64,000 nucleotides of DNA from Taudactylus pleione (Eukaryota; Chordata; Amphibia; Anura; Myobatrachidae), in NCBI GenBank assembly GCA_031769625.1, contig JAUIMM010000566.1, forward strand, positions 4,593,001 through 4,657,000. The letters run 5' to 3'. Positions 1 to 10,004 of this stretch are shown here, piece by piece (position 1 is the stretch's first letter; each line of letters begins with the position of its first letter). Below the pieces are notes generated by a model. The model had not been told where the DNA came from, ran no database searches, and worked only from the letters and a program-made list of their open reading frames with translations. A program made the translations under genes and the position numbers.

Positions 1-775
1 TGCAGAAAAGTATCGCCGATCAGGGCTTTTCGCGTGGTCGGAACTCATCTCCAAATTAAATTCCCGACGGTTTTCACCTACGGGAAAAGTCAATGCAATG
101 GGCGAAAAAGATTCACCTAAGAATAGCAGGAGAAAATAAATGCAACATTTTTATTTTGGGGTGCAGACGTGAGGAAAACACTCAGAACCCTTGTGACAGC
201 CCCCCAACGGACAACTGTGGAAAAAAATCCAGGGAAAAAAACACCCCAAAAATGTACTTTCATTTTGGGGGCAAAAAAGTAAAAAGTGGGCGGACAAACA
301 TAAAAACTAGCGAAATAGCCTTCTTAGGGGACTGCAAGGATGGGTCAGGTGTTTTAGGGATTGCAGGTGCATGCAGCAGGTGCATTTTTCAAACTTCAGT
401 TTAGAGAATTTGAAAGATGCTTACACCCATTTTCAAGTACCCCAAATTTGACTGTACTACTTATGTTCCCCAAAAAATACTGCTTAATGCCATTCTTCAC
501 CACTTGTTCAATGACGCCAACAAGGATTTTAAACAACTTCAGTACCCCAAATAATTTTATTCGTGCTAATGGAACACTTCTATATTGATCCCCAATGTTA
601 GTGCATCTTTTTGGGGGGTTCAGACTGATTTCCCCTACACTTGACAGTAATTTTCACCTGGTTAGTAATTGTATAGGGCGAAAAGCAGTCCTAAAAAGCG
701 TCCTAAACATAAGATGTAGGCGAAAAGTCAGGTAGGCGGAACTTTCACAGGGGCAAAACTAATTGAATACGCCCT
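1..775 (-). mobile_element. Truncated copy of a long TIR element (same family as 23137-23920, inverted)
   Basis: The right end reads AATTGAATACGCCCT and the body holds repeated GCGAAAAG and ATCGCCGAT motifs. Read in reverse complement, 23137-23920 shows the same series: a 'ccccaaaa..tacttt' block, then 'actagcgaaatag'. The left end is cut by the window edge. No transposase is visible, so this is a non-autonomous DNA transposon of unassigned superfamily. It sits inside intron 1 of the RAB11FIP1-like gene. Short ORFs here are not credible genes. Confidence 0.6.
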
Positions 776-1079
776 AGAGTGTTGTCCTTGTAAGTGACTA
801 CAGGGCAGAGCAACATACCATGGCCTGAACACAAAGTGGCTTTGAACAGTACGCAAGCCATCTCCATAGTCTCCAGAGCTCGCAATCTAAACGTACTTAG
901 CAATTGCATAATACTTTGTACAGTCTATACTTTGCTACATACTGTAACCTCATCCAAGCCAAGCCTAGTACGAAGCCATCAGTTACATAAGTAATAAATA
1001 ACATATAAGGTGACAGACAATACAGGAAAGGTAATGAGAGTAAGGAGCACTATAGGCAGGCTGCCCAGAAATTACTCAC

Positions 1080-1429
1080 TGCAGGTTCTTCCTGCCCTTA
1101 TTCTGGTGCAGCTCCCACAGGTTGAGGTCTAGCTGTCCCAGGAACTTGTCCATGCCCACCAGGGCCCGGTGCATGACGATGACCCGCACGGTGCAGCGCT
1201 CCTGGTTGTCATTGTGCAGCAGGGGCACCTCGAAGGTGGCTTCTTCCTTCCACAGAGGGGCCAGGCTCTTCTCGGCCACGGTGGTGGAGTACTTCTCCTT
1301 ACCCAGCTGGATGAAGGCGTAGGCATCGTTAGTGCCGGCTTTGCCCTTGGACCTCAGGCCTTTGGCTTGGAAAACAGTGACCTGGACATGGGTGGGGAAC
1401 CAGGTCTGGGACTGCTGAGATAGAGACAT
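1080..1429 (-). CDS. RAB11FIP1: RAB11FIP1-like (Rab11 family-interacting protein 1/RCP), first coding exon, partial gene
   Basis: This exon encodes 116 residues plus two bases of the next codon. The protein begins MSLSQQSQTWFPTHVQVTV and is a C2 domain of the class I Rab11-FIP type: THVQVTV strand, GKEKYSTTV, WKEEATFEVP, and the HRALVGMDKFLG block. From memory this matches FIP1/RCP better than FIP2 or FIP5, notably 'GKEKY', 'HRAL.G.DKFLG' and a final KGRKNLQ where FIP1 has RRKTQ. Known role of the family: Rab11 effectors on recycling endosomes, where the C2 domain binds phosphatidic acid and phosphoinositides and a C-terminal Rab-binding domain (not in the window) binds Rab11. The start is chosen because ATG at 1429 has GCC before it and there is no upstream homology. 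The exon ends at 1080, where the minus strand reads CTGCA|GTGAGT, a consensus donor; the TGA just beyond lies in the intron. Remaining exons lie to the left of the window. FIP1 versus a paralogue is not fully certain. Confidence 0.85.
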
Positions 1430-1680
1430 GGCACCGGCACCTGCTGCTAGCGGTGTATGTGGAACGGGGCGGGCCGGCTGCTGGATTATACACTATGCTG
1501 GGGGTGGGCGGTGCTCCCGGGGGAGGCGGACTCCTCCTCGCCCCAGCTCCTCCCGGCACCCAGGGACTACCTGCCCGAAGCGTCCTGCGGTCGCCGAGCA
1601 ACTGTACACTCCCGAGTTACGTGATCAACGTGCCAGCCAATCACAGCGGCGAACGCGGGACAGCGCAGGACACCTTAGTC
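1430..1680 (-). promoter_or_regulatory. GC-rich promoter region of the RAB11FIP1-like gene
   Basis: Directly upstream of the ATG (minus strand) the DNA turns GC- and CpG-rich, unlike the surrounding AT-rich DNA. Visible elements are a GGGCGGG GC box at about 1467-1473, a second GC box (GGGCGG) near 1505-1511, a TATAAT-like sequence at 1490-1485 about 55 bp above the ATG, and a CCAAT motif (plus strand) near 1635. This fits a CpG-type promoter with a short 5' UTR. The transcription start was not determined. Confidence 0.55.
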
Positions 1681-1994
1681 ATCAAACATAACTTTATTGA
1701 CACTTTTTCAAGTGAGAGAGAGAGAGCACAGTGCAGTGCACTTGCTGCTTCGTTGTGGGGCTTATCTTCGTCCTACAAGCTAGCCTCACTCATTTCCAAT
1801 ATGCTCCCAGTCCCACAGCTCCTCTGCTCACTGCTGTCTCATGTACTGGGCTGACTGACTGAGTGACTGGAGATTTAGGCATTTGTTGAAAGCCAGTTAA
1901 CAAGTTCCAGAAATAATGTTGTAATAAGAAAAGTGTGAGAAGCAGACACAGTGTAGTCATGTCAATGTGAAAAGGAGTCATGTTGGCAAGTTTA
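1681..1994. other. Intergenic DNA, nothing recognised
   Basis: A short GA run (GAGAGAGAGAG) near 1716 is the only pattern. No convincing ORF, TIR or RNA gene was seen. Confidence 0.4.
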
Positions 1995-2087
1995 GGGACT
2001 ATTAGGCTTTACTATAGTGAGAGTTTTTAGAAGTGGAAATGTTGCCCATAGCAACCAATCAGATTATACTTAACATTTCACTAAAGG

Positions 2088-3193
2088 TGGCCATACACGG
2101 TGAGATTCAAAAGTTGGTCAGATCAGTTCTATGATTTCCCTTGAAAATTCTTCCCTTCAGATACAGGACGATTTGTATTTAAAATGCAACTATTTCACAT
2201 AAGACCATACGATGTGATCAATCACATCACATAATGAGCTCTATTTACTACAATCCGTATTGGTAATGCAGAATGTAGTGTGATATTACCAAGGGAATTC
2301 GCATTGCGAATTCAGGCAATATCACAGGATTTACTACAAATCCCTTAAGAGGGACAGAGCTTGCGAGAAAGCTCTGTCCCTGCGAATCCCCTCAGCACAC
2401 TTATCACGGTATTTTCTCAAAAAAATACCGTGACAAGTGCCTCGCACATGCGCCAACCGGCCGCCGTTGCCACCCCCCCCGGCGCTAAGCCAGGTGACGA
2501 CCGGGCCACAGTGCAGCATGGGAGACCAGCTGACCGGAGAGAGGACATCACCGGAGCCCCGATCACCGGTCCCTGGAGTCAGGTAAGTTTGGGGTTTTTT
2601 AACTTTTTTTTTGTACTTTTTTTTGCAGTTTATCAGCGTGTGGTCACTGGGGCTGGCTCCGCGCTCTGCTCTCCCCGTCAGAGCAGAGCAAGAGTCCGGT
2701 AACCGTGAGAGACCCTGGATAACCCACCTGCAGGTGGAGTTATTATCACAGGGCTTTCCCCGGTATTTTTTCACATTTTATTTTTAGTAACTTTGGTCAG
2801 ATCACATTTCCCATTACAATTATGGGAAATGCGATCTGCTTACTAAAAATAAGTGATACTAGGGGTTGGAGTAGAATTTTACGAATTGTACTCCAATTGC
2901 CCTTTAGTAACTTTAGGTGAAACTAAAATAATGCGAAAAGGGTGTGAAAACACCCTTTTTCACTTTATTTTAGTAAAAATATTGTTAATAAATAGAGCCC
3001 AATGTGTGTCAATTCCTACACGATCAGTTGAGATCTCTCTGCAAAATCATCTGATCTGCGATCCAACTAGACGATGGCGGGGATGCGCATCGGGGTCACA
3101 GAAGACTCAAAATACAACTATTTTCAAATGATTGGTCTGTCCAACCTGTAGAAACTGCCCAAATCGTGTGATCAATCGTCCCGTATATGGCCA
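2088..3193. mobile_element. Nested TIR element with GGCCATACACGG ends
   Basis: The left end reads TGGCCATACACGGTGAGATT; the right end reads CCCGTATATGGCCAG, its approximate inverted repeat. It lies inside 1995-3482 and is itself split by 2236-3000. No clear TSD is visible, so the superfamily is not assigned. Confidence 0.5.
2236..3000 (+). mobile_element. Hairpin-rich MITE, 3-bp TSD (AAT), related to 59893-60755
   Basis: The TIRs are GAGCTCTATTTA and TAAATAGAGCCC, flanked on both sides by AAT (2233-2235, 3001-3003). The body is a run of short inverted repeats: GGGACAGAGCTT..AAGCTCTGTCCC near 2350-2380, CACGGTATTTT..AATACCGTG near 2406-2433, and GATCACATTTCCCAT..ATGGGAAATGCGATC near 2800-2836. 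A second copy in opposite orientation lies at 59893-60755 with the same order of hairpins. No protein is encoded. Confidence 0.65.
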
Positions 3194-3211
3194 GCATTAC
3201 ACCTTCTAGAA

Positions 3212-3396
3212 CAGTGATTCCCAACCTCGGTCCTCAAGACACACCTACAGTCCTGGTTTTAATGATATTCATGCTGGAGCACAGATGGTTAAATCAAAAT
3301 AACTGAGGTATTAGTTAAGTCACCTGTGCTCAAGTATGGCTATCCTTAAAACCTGGACTGTTAGTGTGCCTTGAGGACCGTGGTTGGGAACCCCTG
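3212..3396. mobile_element. 185-bp hAT-type MITE with exact 8-bp TSD TTCTAGAA
   Basis: The termini are CAGTGATTCCCAACCTCGG and CCGTGGTTGGGAACCCCTG, inverted repeats of each other. TTCTAGAA flanks both sides (3204-3211, 3397-3404). TIRs starting CAG with an 8-bp TSD are the hAT signature. Confidence 0.8.
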
Positions 3397-3991
3397 TTCT
3401 AGAAGATAATAGCTAGAATCTGATTGGACGCTATGGGCAACATCTCCAATTCCAAAATCTCTCACTTTAGTAAATATACCCCTTAGTCCTAGAATGCATT
3501 ACCAATTTAAGGACTGCTGAGACTTGTAGTTCTACAACAGCAGGAGAGCCCCAGGTTACCACTAAGTGAGCTGAAGGTACTGTTGTAGAGGAAGATGTGG
3601 AATGTGCAAGAGGGACTGTGATGGAACTGAAAGCCCATAATGGGCTCTTTGCTGCAGACGTGCCATTCCCCACATATGCACATCCCCAGAGCGAGAACCT
3701 CTAGAGCAGTGAGCAGATATGCATTAATGAGCAGTGCACTCTTTCCTCACAAAATAAAATGTTTGCTGTGGAACCTGTCAGCCTCTCTATGGTCCTCTGA
3801 TTCAGCCATTGGTGAAACTTTCAGTAAGCCCAAAGGGTAACTGGTCGTATCTATCTGAGCAGCAAAGGGGGCCTTGAAGACCCTTGCCTCCTTGGAGACC
3901 TTACAGTTCTGAATGTCATGGAGCAATGGCAACACCTTCTCCCCAAGACTACATTTTGCACTTGGTGACTCCTCATTATTTAAAAAATAAT

Positions 3992-5697
3992 CACTGGCCA
4001 AATGCGTACTCTACCGCACACTAGTCAGCTGCCAAATACGTACTCTACCGCACACTAGTCAGCTGCCAAATACGTACTCTACCGCACACTAGTCAGCTGC
4101 CAAATACGTACTCTACAGCACACTAGTCAGCTGCCAAATACGTACTCTACCGCACACTAGTCAGCTGCCAAATACGTACTCTACTGCACACTAGTCAGCT
4201 GCCAAATACGCACTCTACTGCACACTAGTCAGCTGCCAAATACGCACTCTACTGCACACTAGTCAGCTGCCAAATACGCACTCTACAGCACACTAGTCAG
4301 CTGCCAAATACGCACTCTACCGCACACTAGTCAGCTGCCAAATACGTACTCTACCGCACACTAGTCAGCTGCCAAATACGTACTCTACCGCACACTAGTC
4401 AGCTGCCAAATACGTACTCTACCGCACACTAGTCAGCTGCCAAATACGTACTCTACCGCACACTAGTCAGCTGCCAAATACGTACTCTACCGCACACTAG
4501 TCAGCTGCCAAATACGTACTCTACCGCACACTAGTCAGCTGCCAAATACGTACTCTACCGCACACTAGTCAGCTGCCAAATACGTACTCTACCGCACACT
4601 AGTCAGCTGCCAAATACGTACTCTACCGCACACTAGTCAGTTGCCAAATACGTACTGTACCGCACACTAGTCAGCTGCCAAATACGTACTCTACCGCACA
4701 CTAGTCAGCTGCCAAATACGTACTCTACCGCACACTAGTCAGCTGCCAAATACGCACTCTACCGCACACTAGTCAGCTGCCAAATACGCACTCTACCGCA
4801 CACTAGTCAGCTGCCAAATACGCACTCTACCGCACACTAGTCAGCTGCCAAATACGCACTCTACCGCACACTAGTCAGCTGCCAAATACGTACTCTACCG
4901 CACACTAGTCAGCTGCCAAATACGTACTCTACCGCACACTAGTCAGCTGCCAAATACGTACTCTACCGCACACTAGTCAGCTGCCAAATACGTACTCTAC
5001 CGCACACTAGTCAGCTGCCAAATACGTACTCTACCGCACACTAGTCAGCTGCCAAATACGTACTCTACCGCACACTAGTCAGCTGCCAAATACGTACTGT
5101 ACCGCACACTAGTCAGCTGCCAAATACGTACTGTACCGCACACTAGTCAGCTACCAAATACGTACTCTACCGCACACTAGTCAGCTGCCAAATACGTACT
5201 CTACTGCACACTAGTCAGCTGCCAAATACGCACTCTACTGCACACTAGTCAGCTGCCAAATACGCACTCTACAGCACACTAGTCAGCTGCCAAATACGTA
5301 CTCTACCGCACACTAGTCAGCTGCCAAATACGTACTCTACCGCACACTAGTCAGCTGCCAAATACGTACTCTACCGCACACTAGTCAGCTGCCAAATACG
5401 TACTCTACCGCACACTAGTCAGCTGCCAAATACGTACTCTACCGCACACTAGTCAGCTGCCAAATACGTACTCTACCGCACACTAGTCAGCTGCCAAATA
5501 CGTACTCTACCGCACACTAGTCAGCTGCCAAATACGTACTCTACCGCACACTAGTCAGCTGCCAAATACGTACTCTACCGCACACTAGTCAGCTGCCAAA
5601 TACGTACTCTACTGCACACTAGTCAGCTGCCAAATACGTACTCTACTGCACACTAGTCAGCTGCCAAATGCGTACTCTACTGCACACTAGTCAGCTG
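3992..5697. repeat. 34-bp satellite array, 50 units
   Basis: The unit begins ACTAGTCAGCTGCCAAATAC and continues with G(T/C)ACTCTAC(C/T/A)GCAC. CTAGTCAG recurs exactly every 34 bp from 4021 to 5687, giving 50 occurrences with no insertion or deletion. Variation is limited to a few positions (GTACTC/GCACTC, ACCGC/ACTGC/ACAGC, CTGTAC). The GCACTC/ACTGC variants cluster near 4170-4320, 4750-4860 and 5190-5280, suggesting block duplication. Each unit contains the palindromes ACTAGT and CAGCTG, and most also contain TACGTA. It is not a CRISPR array: there are no unique spacers and the host is eukaryotic. Confidence 0.95.
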
Positions 5698-5741
5698 TTT
5701 GTTCCAGATGCAGGTGTGCAATGGTGGACACTTGCATCCCT

Positions 5742-5850
5742 AGATTGTACATTTGCGTGCAGGGCTGTCTTTTATTACCCAGCCTTGTTTTATTACTGTT
5801 TATTCCGAATTGTAAAGAGCTATATAAGTAACTGTTAATAATAATAGCAG
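5742..5850 (+). repeat. Interspersed repeat 3' tail (frog-type, ends in TAATAATAATAG)
   Basis: GATTGTACATTTGCGTGCAG, then TTTTATTACCCAGCC, TTTATTACTGTTTATTCC and AATTGTAAAGAGCTATATAA is the same series as 32985-33115. This repeat is common in anuran DNA in my experience; the formal family name is not claimed. Confidence 0.55.
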
Positions 5851-6203
5851 GGTTGCCATGTGCTATATAATAGACATGCTAGTATAGCAGTTTTGGTAAA
5901 AAAAATATAATTTTCTTAAAATTATGTCACATTTATAACCTCCTTTTATGGGTGCATTGCTTCACTGATTTATCTCTGCTGCCACCAGAACAGTGCGGTC
6001 ATGGGAATCATTTCACTGATAGCCACTGTTGTAGACTTTCATGTTAAAACTCTTGTTCCACATACTTCGTCATCCACAGTTAATGTAACAGTCCTGAATC
6101 CTAATAGGAATTAGTCGTTCAATCCCTAATTCAGAAAAACACTCATTTTTTTTATTTAAATCTAGATTATATATCAATTATGTCTCTCTAATGTTTAAAT
6201 TAA
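5851..6203. other. AT-rich intergenic DNA, nothing recognised
   Basis: No ORF, RNA gene or TIR pair could be supported. Confidence 0.4.
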
Positions 6204-6732
6204 GAGCCTGATTCAGGAAGGTTCGCTATTGCGATTACGCACTCAATGGTCCGATTGTTGTGTGCTGCACATGCGTATGCATCGCAGTGCGCGTCCGCAA
6301 AGACTCCACTGCGACCGGGACTGCGATTGCAGTGACTACGCAGACCCATCGCAGAGTTATTGACACGAAGTAGCGTTTGGGGGTGGTGACGGGTGTGCGG
6401 TCGACGAGACGCAGGCGTGCCATAGCGTTTGAACGCCATTACAGGGGCGTGCATAAATTAGCAGCTTGGGTTTTCACTGCGTGCAACGAGCTTAGCAATT
6501 CCTGAGTAAGGTCAGACCTTGTGCAAGTGTGCATGGGGCTGCGATGGTACTCGATGTTACCGATAGTTTTGCAGACTTGCTAAGTGTTACGGATGTGTGT
6601 AAGGTAAAATGGGTGTCCTTATGTTAGGCTGCGTATGGCATTGCGATTGCAATCATTAGCATAATTTTGCAAAGAAACTGCGTGTGTAATCGCTATTGTG
6701 ATCGCAATAGCGATCCTTGCTGAATCAGGCCC
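6204..6732. mobile_element. Harbinger-like MITE (GAGCCTGATTCAG ends)
   Basis: The ends are GAGCCTGATTCAGGAAGG and CCTTGCTGAATCAGGCCC. The subterminal GCTATTGCGAT..ATCGCAATAGCGAT is also inverted. The flanks TAA and TGA could be a decayed 3-bp TSD. The same family is found at 10005-12136, 20551-21908, 57465-57996 and 62683-63219; all share an internal 'GGGGGTGGTGACGG' stretch or its complement. Confidence 0.7.
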
Positions 6733-7097
6733 TGAGTACATTAGGTTTGAAGTCTCTTCCCACCATTTTCACATGAGGGAAAAATATATCCTAATAACCT
6801 AAATATTTCACAAAAAAACGATTTTAGTTATGTAGACACCATACACCCAGCTGCTCTTACCTTTAAAACCTTTATAGAAGATTTGTGCAAAGTGTTCTAC
6901 GCGAAGAAAAGATAGATGCGTAATTTAAGTTGAAGCTGGAGAGGGCCACTGTAAAACCAATAGGTGATGTTAAACCCCCACAGACCCCATATAACATTAA
7001 TACCACCCCACCAGTCCCCACATTACATTAATTCCCCCAGCACTGAATGAGCAATGATTAATATTTATCTGTATACTAGAACCTAAAATATAATAAT
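6733..7097. other. Intergenic DNA, nothing recognised
   Basis: AT-rich with short C-rich runs. No gene or repeat boundary can be supported. Confidence 0.35.
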
Positions 7098-9349
7098 TAG
7101 GGATTGGTTTTGGATCTGTATCTCCTTCAAGGTTTTGGATCTGGATTTGGTTTTACAAAACCACCCTTGCGTGTTTTTGTTTTGATTTTGGTATTGGATC
7201 TGGTTTTACAAAACCACCCTTGCGTGTTTTGGTTTTGGATCTGTATTTTTTTTTTTTAATTATAAAAACAGCTAAAACCAAATAATTTGTGCCTATTTTT
7301 GTTCCTACAGTATTATTAGCCTTAATAATAATCATTTTGAGACATTTCCAGGCATTTTAACCACCTCACAGTTCACGATATTGTTTTCACTACTCTTCAC
7401 CGATATAGGCCAAAGGCTGCCCCGAACTGGTTGGCTAAAATAAGCGACAGAGCAGCGGCACAAACGCACGGCATTTAAAAAAAATATAGGACATCTATGA
7501 AACATTACCACACAGCAGTGGCAGACAGGATAGCAGTTTAATAAACTATAATAATGTCAGTCGGCAATGCCCCAAATTGTGCCAAATGTAAAGAAAAGAG
7601 GTGCAAGATGGAATTGTCCTTGGGCCCTCCCACCCACTCTTATGTGGAATATTAAAAAGGACATGCCCAGTTTAACAAATCAAGCACTTTAGCGACAAGG
7701 ACTGGCACTTTTGTGGCTGAAGTCCTTGGTTTGTTTGAGCCCCCACAGACATTTTTTGGAAGGACTACCTCCAATTATTAAGGAGGAGGTTGATGATGAG
7801 GGTCTTGGTGGTAGAGATTGCATGTGCTGGTCCAAACTGCTGGTAACTACTGGACTGCTTGTTATTCATTTACAAATTATTATAATTTTGTTAAATAAAT
7901 TGCATGAACTCTCCTCAAATGACGTAACAGGGAGGAGGTGCCTAGATGGTTAACGTCTCTACCTCTACAACTTTGGCTTTACAAATGGTACAGATGCCTT
8001 CACAACTGTTGTCAGGTTTTGGGTTAACATATTTCTACACCCAAGACGTGGCTTTTCTGGTCTTATGCCCAGGCATGACAATGGCTTTCTTTTTATCACG
8101 AGCAATAACTGTTGCCACTGGTGGCTGATTTACACAAACAACATCCTCATCATCAACATCCTCATTAACGTTAGATAGGACACAAATTTCCCCCTCATCC
8201 TTCTTTTGCACTTCCTCCACACAATCATCCTCATCTAATACTAGCACAGCCGTTATGGCATCAGTGGTCCACTGTGCAACTGGGTGACAGCTGTTAAACT
8301 TGCATCTTCTATCAAAGGATTGTTTAATAGTCAATTGTTTTTTTAAATTACTACTAGTTGTAGTCTTCTCGGTCCCTTTCTGAGATGAAAATCCACCCCC
8401 AGCAGCAGCAGCAGGCCAAGCACTCAAGGATTCTTCTAAGGAATACTGGATAAGGGAGGAGTCACTTAGCCCTATCCTGGATGCACAACTTCCTTCGATC
8501 ATTTGTGAGGTTATTGATGGTGGTATTGGCGGTAGAGATTAGCGGTGCTGGGATCTAGCTGAGGGAAGGGAGCTAACTGATGCTGGACTGTCTGTTCTTA
8601 TTTTTTTATCACCAATTTCTGATTTTCCAAAAAATGTTCCATGAACTCTCTGCAAATGATGTAACAGGGAGGAGGTTCCTAGATGGTTAACGTCCCTACT
8701 TCTACTTACTCTGGCTTTACAATGGGTACAGATGGCTTGACAATTGTTGTTTGGATTTGGGTAGATATAATTCCACACATAAGAAGTGGATTTTTTGTCT
8801 TATGCCCAAGACATGACAATGGGCTTTTCCTTATCATGGGCAACAACTGTTTCTTTCACTGGTGCCTGATTTACACAAACAACATCCTCATCAACAACAT
8901 CATCATCATCAACATCCTCATCATCAACATCAACATTGTTATTAGCGTCAGCTACAGAAATATCCTCCTCATCCTGGTGCACTTCCACAGAAGTATCCTC
9001 GATTTCTATGTCAGCATGTTCACTTGTGCTTACATCATCGTAAGAGGCAAAACCACCAGTCATAAATAAAGGCCAATGCCTTAGCCTTTCCTTGCCACTT
9101 TGTGTGTTGAAAGGTATATTGCCAATTTTGTCTTTCTGCAGCTAACTTTCCCTTTGATGTTTTTTTCTCTACCAATGTAAAAGATTGCTTCTTTAATTTT
9201 ATATACCCTGACTGAGGTCCTGTATGCCCTTGGGCATCGGCTTTAGTAGATGACGTAGACGCACTAGTATCGTCATGACTGGTGGCACTTGCAGCAGCTC
9301 CAGCACTAGTATGTGGTTCCTGCTCTCCTCTCAACTGATCATTCTCCAT
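7098..9349 (-). mobile_element. Decayed hAT transposon, 3' and coding part
   Basis: The left end starts TAGGGATTGGTTTTGGATCTG and is followed by tandem copies of 'GGTTTTGGATCTG..AAAACCACCCTTGCGTGTTTT'. The right end of the 27071-31266 hAT carries the reverse complement of the same motif. Inside, on the minus strand, are broken transposase segments (see 7760-9349). The upper boundary is blurred by the repeat at 9350-9650, which abuts the presumed start codon. Confidence 0.7.
7760..9349 (-). pseudogene. hAT transposase N-terminal half, BED zinc finger region, tandemly duplicated and broken
   Basis: Reading on the minus strand from ATG at 9349, the product begins MENDQLRGEQEP and is rich in Ser/Thr. 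An acidic stretch (DVDDEDVDDDDVVDEDVV, about 8920-8860) and a BED-type zinc finger follow: CQAICTHC with LLHHLQRVH about 25 residues later (8731-8638). A second, weaker copy of the acid-plus-BED module follows at 8170-7900. Between them lies ERRCKF-like text (LKKQLTIKQSFDRR, ITAVLVLDED, 8370-8235) that matches LTLQQSLARRMKYD..LTAMLVLD at 29120-29235 in the other hAT copy. Breaks are clear: one inserted T near 8805 shifts the frame and makes a stop, and a nearby one-base loss restores it. The catalytic core and C-terminal dimerisation domain are absent. hAT transposases cut and paste in the nucleus; this copy cannot. Confidence 0.75.
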
Positions 9350-9650
9350 ATTATTATTATTATCCTTTATTTGTATGGCACTACAAGTGTTCCGCAGTGC
9401 CTTACAAAGTACATAAACAAATAATTTGACAAGTGACTTACAGTACAATATAGGACACGGACATGGATAATGTACATGCTACATTAGTGACCATAACACC
9501 TAGATATGCAACAGAGCGTAAGCAACCAAGTGTTAGGTGCCCTGGTGGGGGGTAAGAAGTAGATGAAAGTAAAGTAAGGAGAATCACAAGAGGGTAGAGG
9601 CCCTGCTCGTAAGAGCTTACATTCTAAAGGGGACTATCCATATCAACAAA
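9350..9650 (-). repeat. Interspersed repeat beginning with (TTA)n, frog-type
   Basis: TTATTATTATTATCCTTTAT, a 'GTTCCGCAGTGCCTTACAAAG' block and a final 'CTCGTAAGAGCTTACATTCTAAAGG' are hallmarks of a repeat common in anuran DNA. It is the reverse-complement relative of the tails at 5742-5850 and 32985-33115. It abuts the hAT transposase start codon. Confidence 0.55.
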
Positions 9651-9689
9651 CACTAATTAAGTGGGTACAGCACACACATCAATTTGTAC

Positions 9690-9894
9690 CAATTTTAAGT
9701 ATTACACTACAGTATCAATAACCTACAGTGTCACAATATTTTTTATGAATAAGAAAAGAATAACACACTGCGCTCCACTTACAGTGTCAAAAGATTTTTT
9801 ATGAGTAAAACACTGCACTACCACTTATTGTGTCATAATATTTTCTATGATTAAGAAAAGAATAACACTGCGCTACCAGTTACAGTGTCACAGT
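9690..9894. repeat. Imperfect tandem repeat, about 65 bp x 3
   Basis: ACAGTGTCA..ATTTTTTATGA..TAAG..AACACTGCGCTACCA recurs three times with small length changes. It resembles the non-coding tandem blocks of the hAT element at 27.07-31.27 kb in position but not in sequence. Confidence 0.6.
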
Positions 9895-9979
9895 ACCCCG
9901 GGTCGTGCGCATGCGCTGTGGGCCACCATCGACCCAGTTGCGAGTGCTCAGTGCTTGCAACCGGGTCTGAATCAGGCCC
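9895..9979 (-). mobile_element. Fragment of a Harbinger-type MITE end
   Basis: GCGCATGCGC, then CATCGACC and GGGTCTGAATCAGGCCC match the right ends at 41622-42043 and 42058-43059. The other end is missing. Confidence 0.55.
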
Positions 9980-10004
9980 ACATTCCTTATGTATTGTGGA
10001 CACA

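Larger units (their letters stand above)
1995..3482. mobile_element. TIR element, 3-bp TSD (TTA), hosting nested insertions
   Basis: The two ends are inverted repeats of about 60 bp. The left reads GGGACTATTAGG then GTTGCCCATAGCAACCAATC; the right, reversed, gives the matching GGGGTATATTTAC then ATGTTGCCCATAGCGTCCAATC. TTA flanks both ends (1992-1994 and 3483-3485), as in PIF/Harbinger-type elements. A second copy of the same family is at 17970-18537. No protein is encoded; it is interrupted by the elements at 2088-3193 and 3212-3396. Confidence 0.65.

Noticed and set aside
1428..1854. Plus-strand ORFs through the promoter of the RAB11FIP1-like gene
   Set aside because: They are antisense to a CpG-rich promoter and show no domain; GC-rich DNA has few stops.
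3992..5697. CRISPR-like regular array
   Set aside because: The repeats are directly adjacent with no unique spacers, and the host is eukaryotic with spliced genes.
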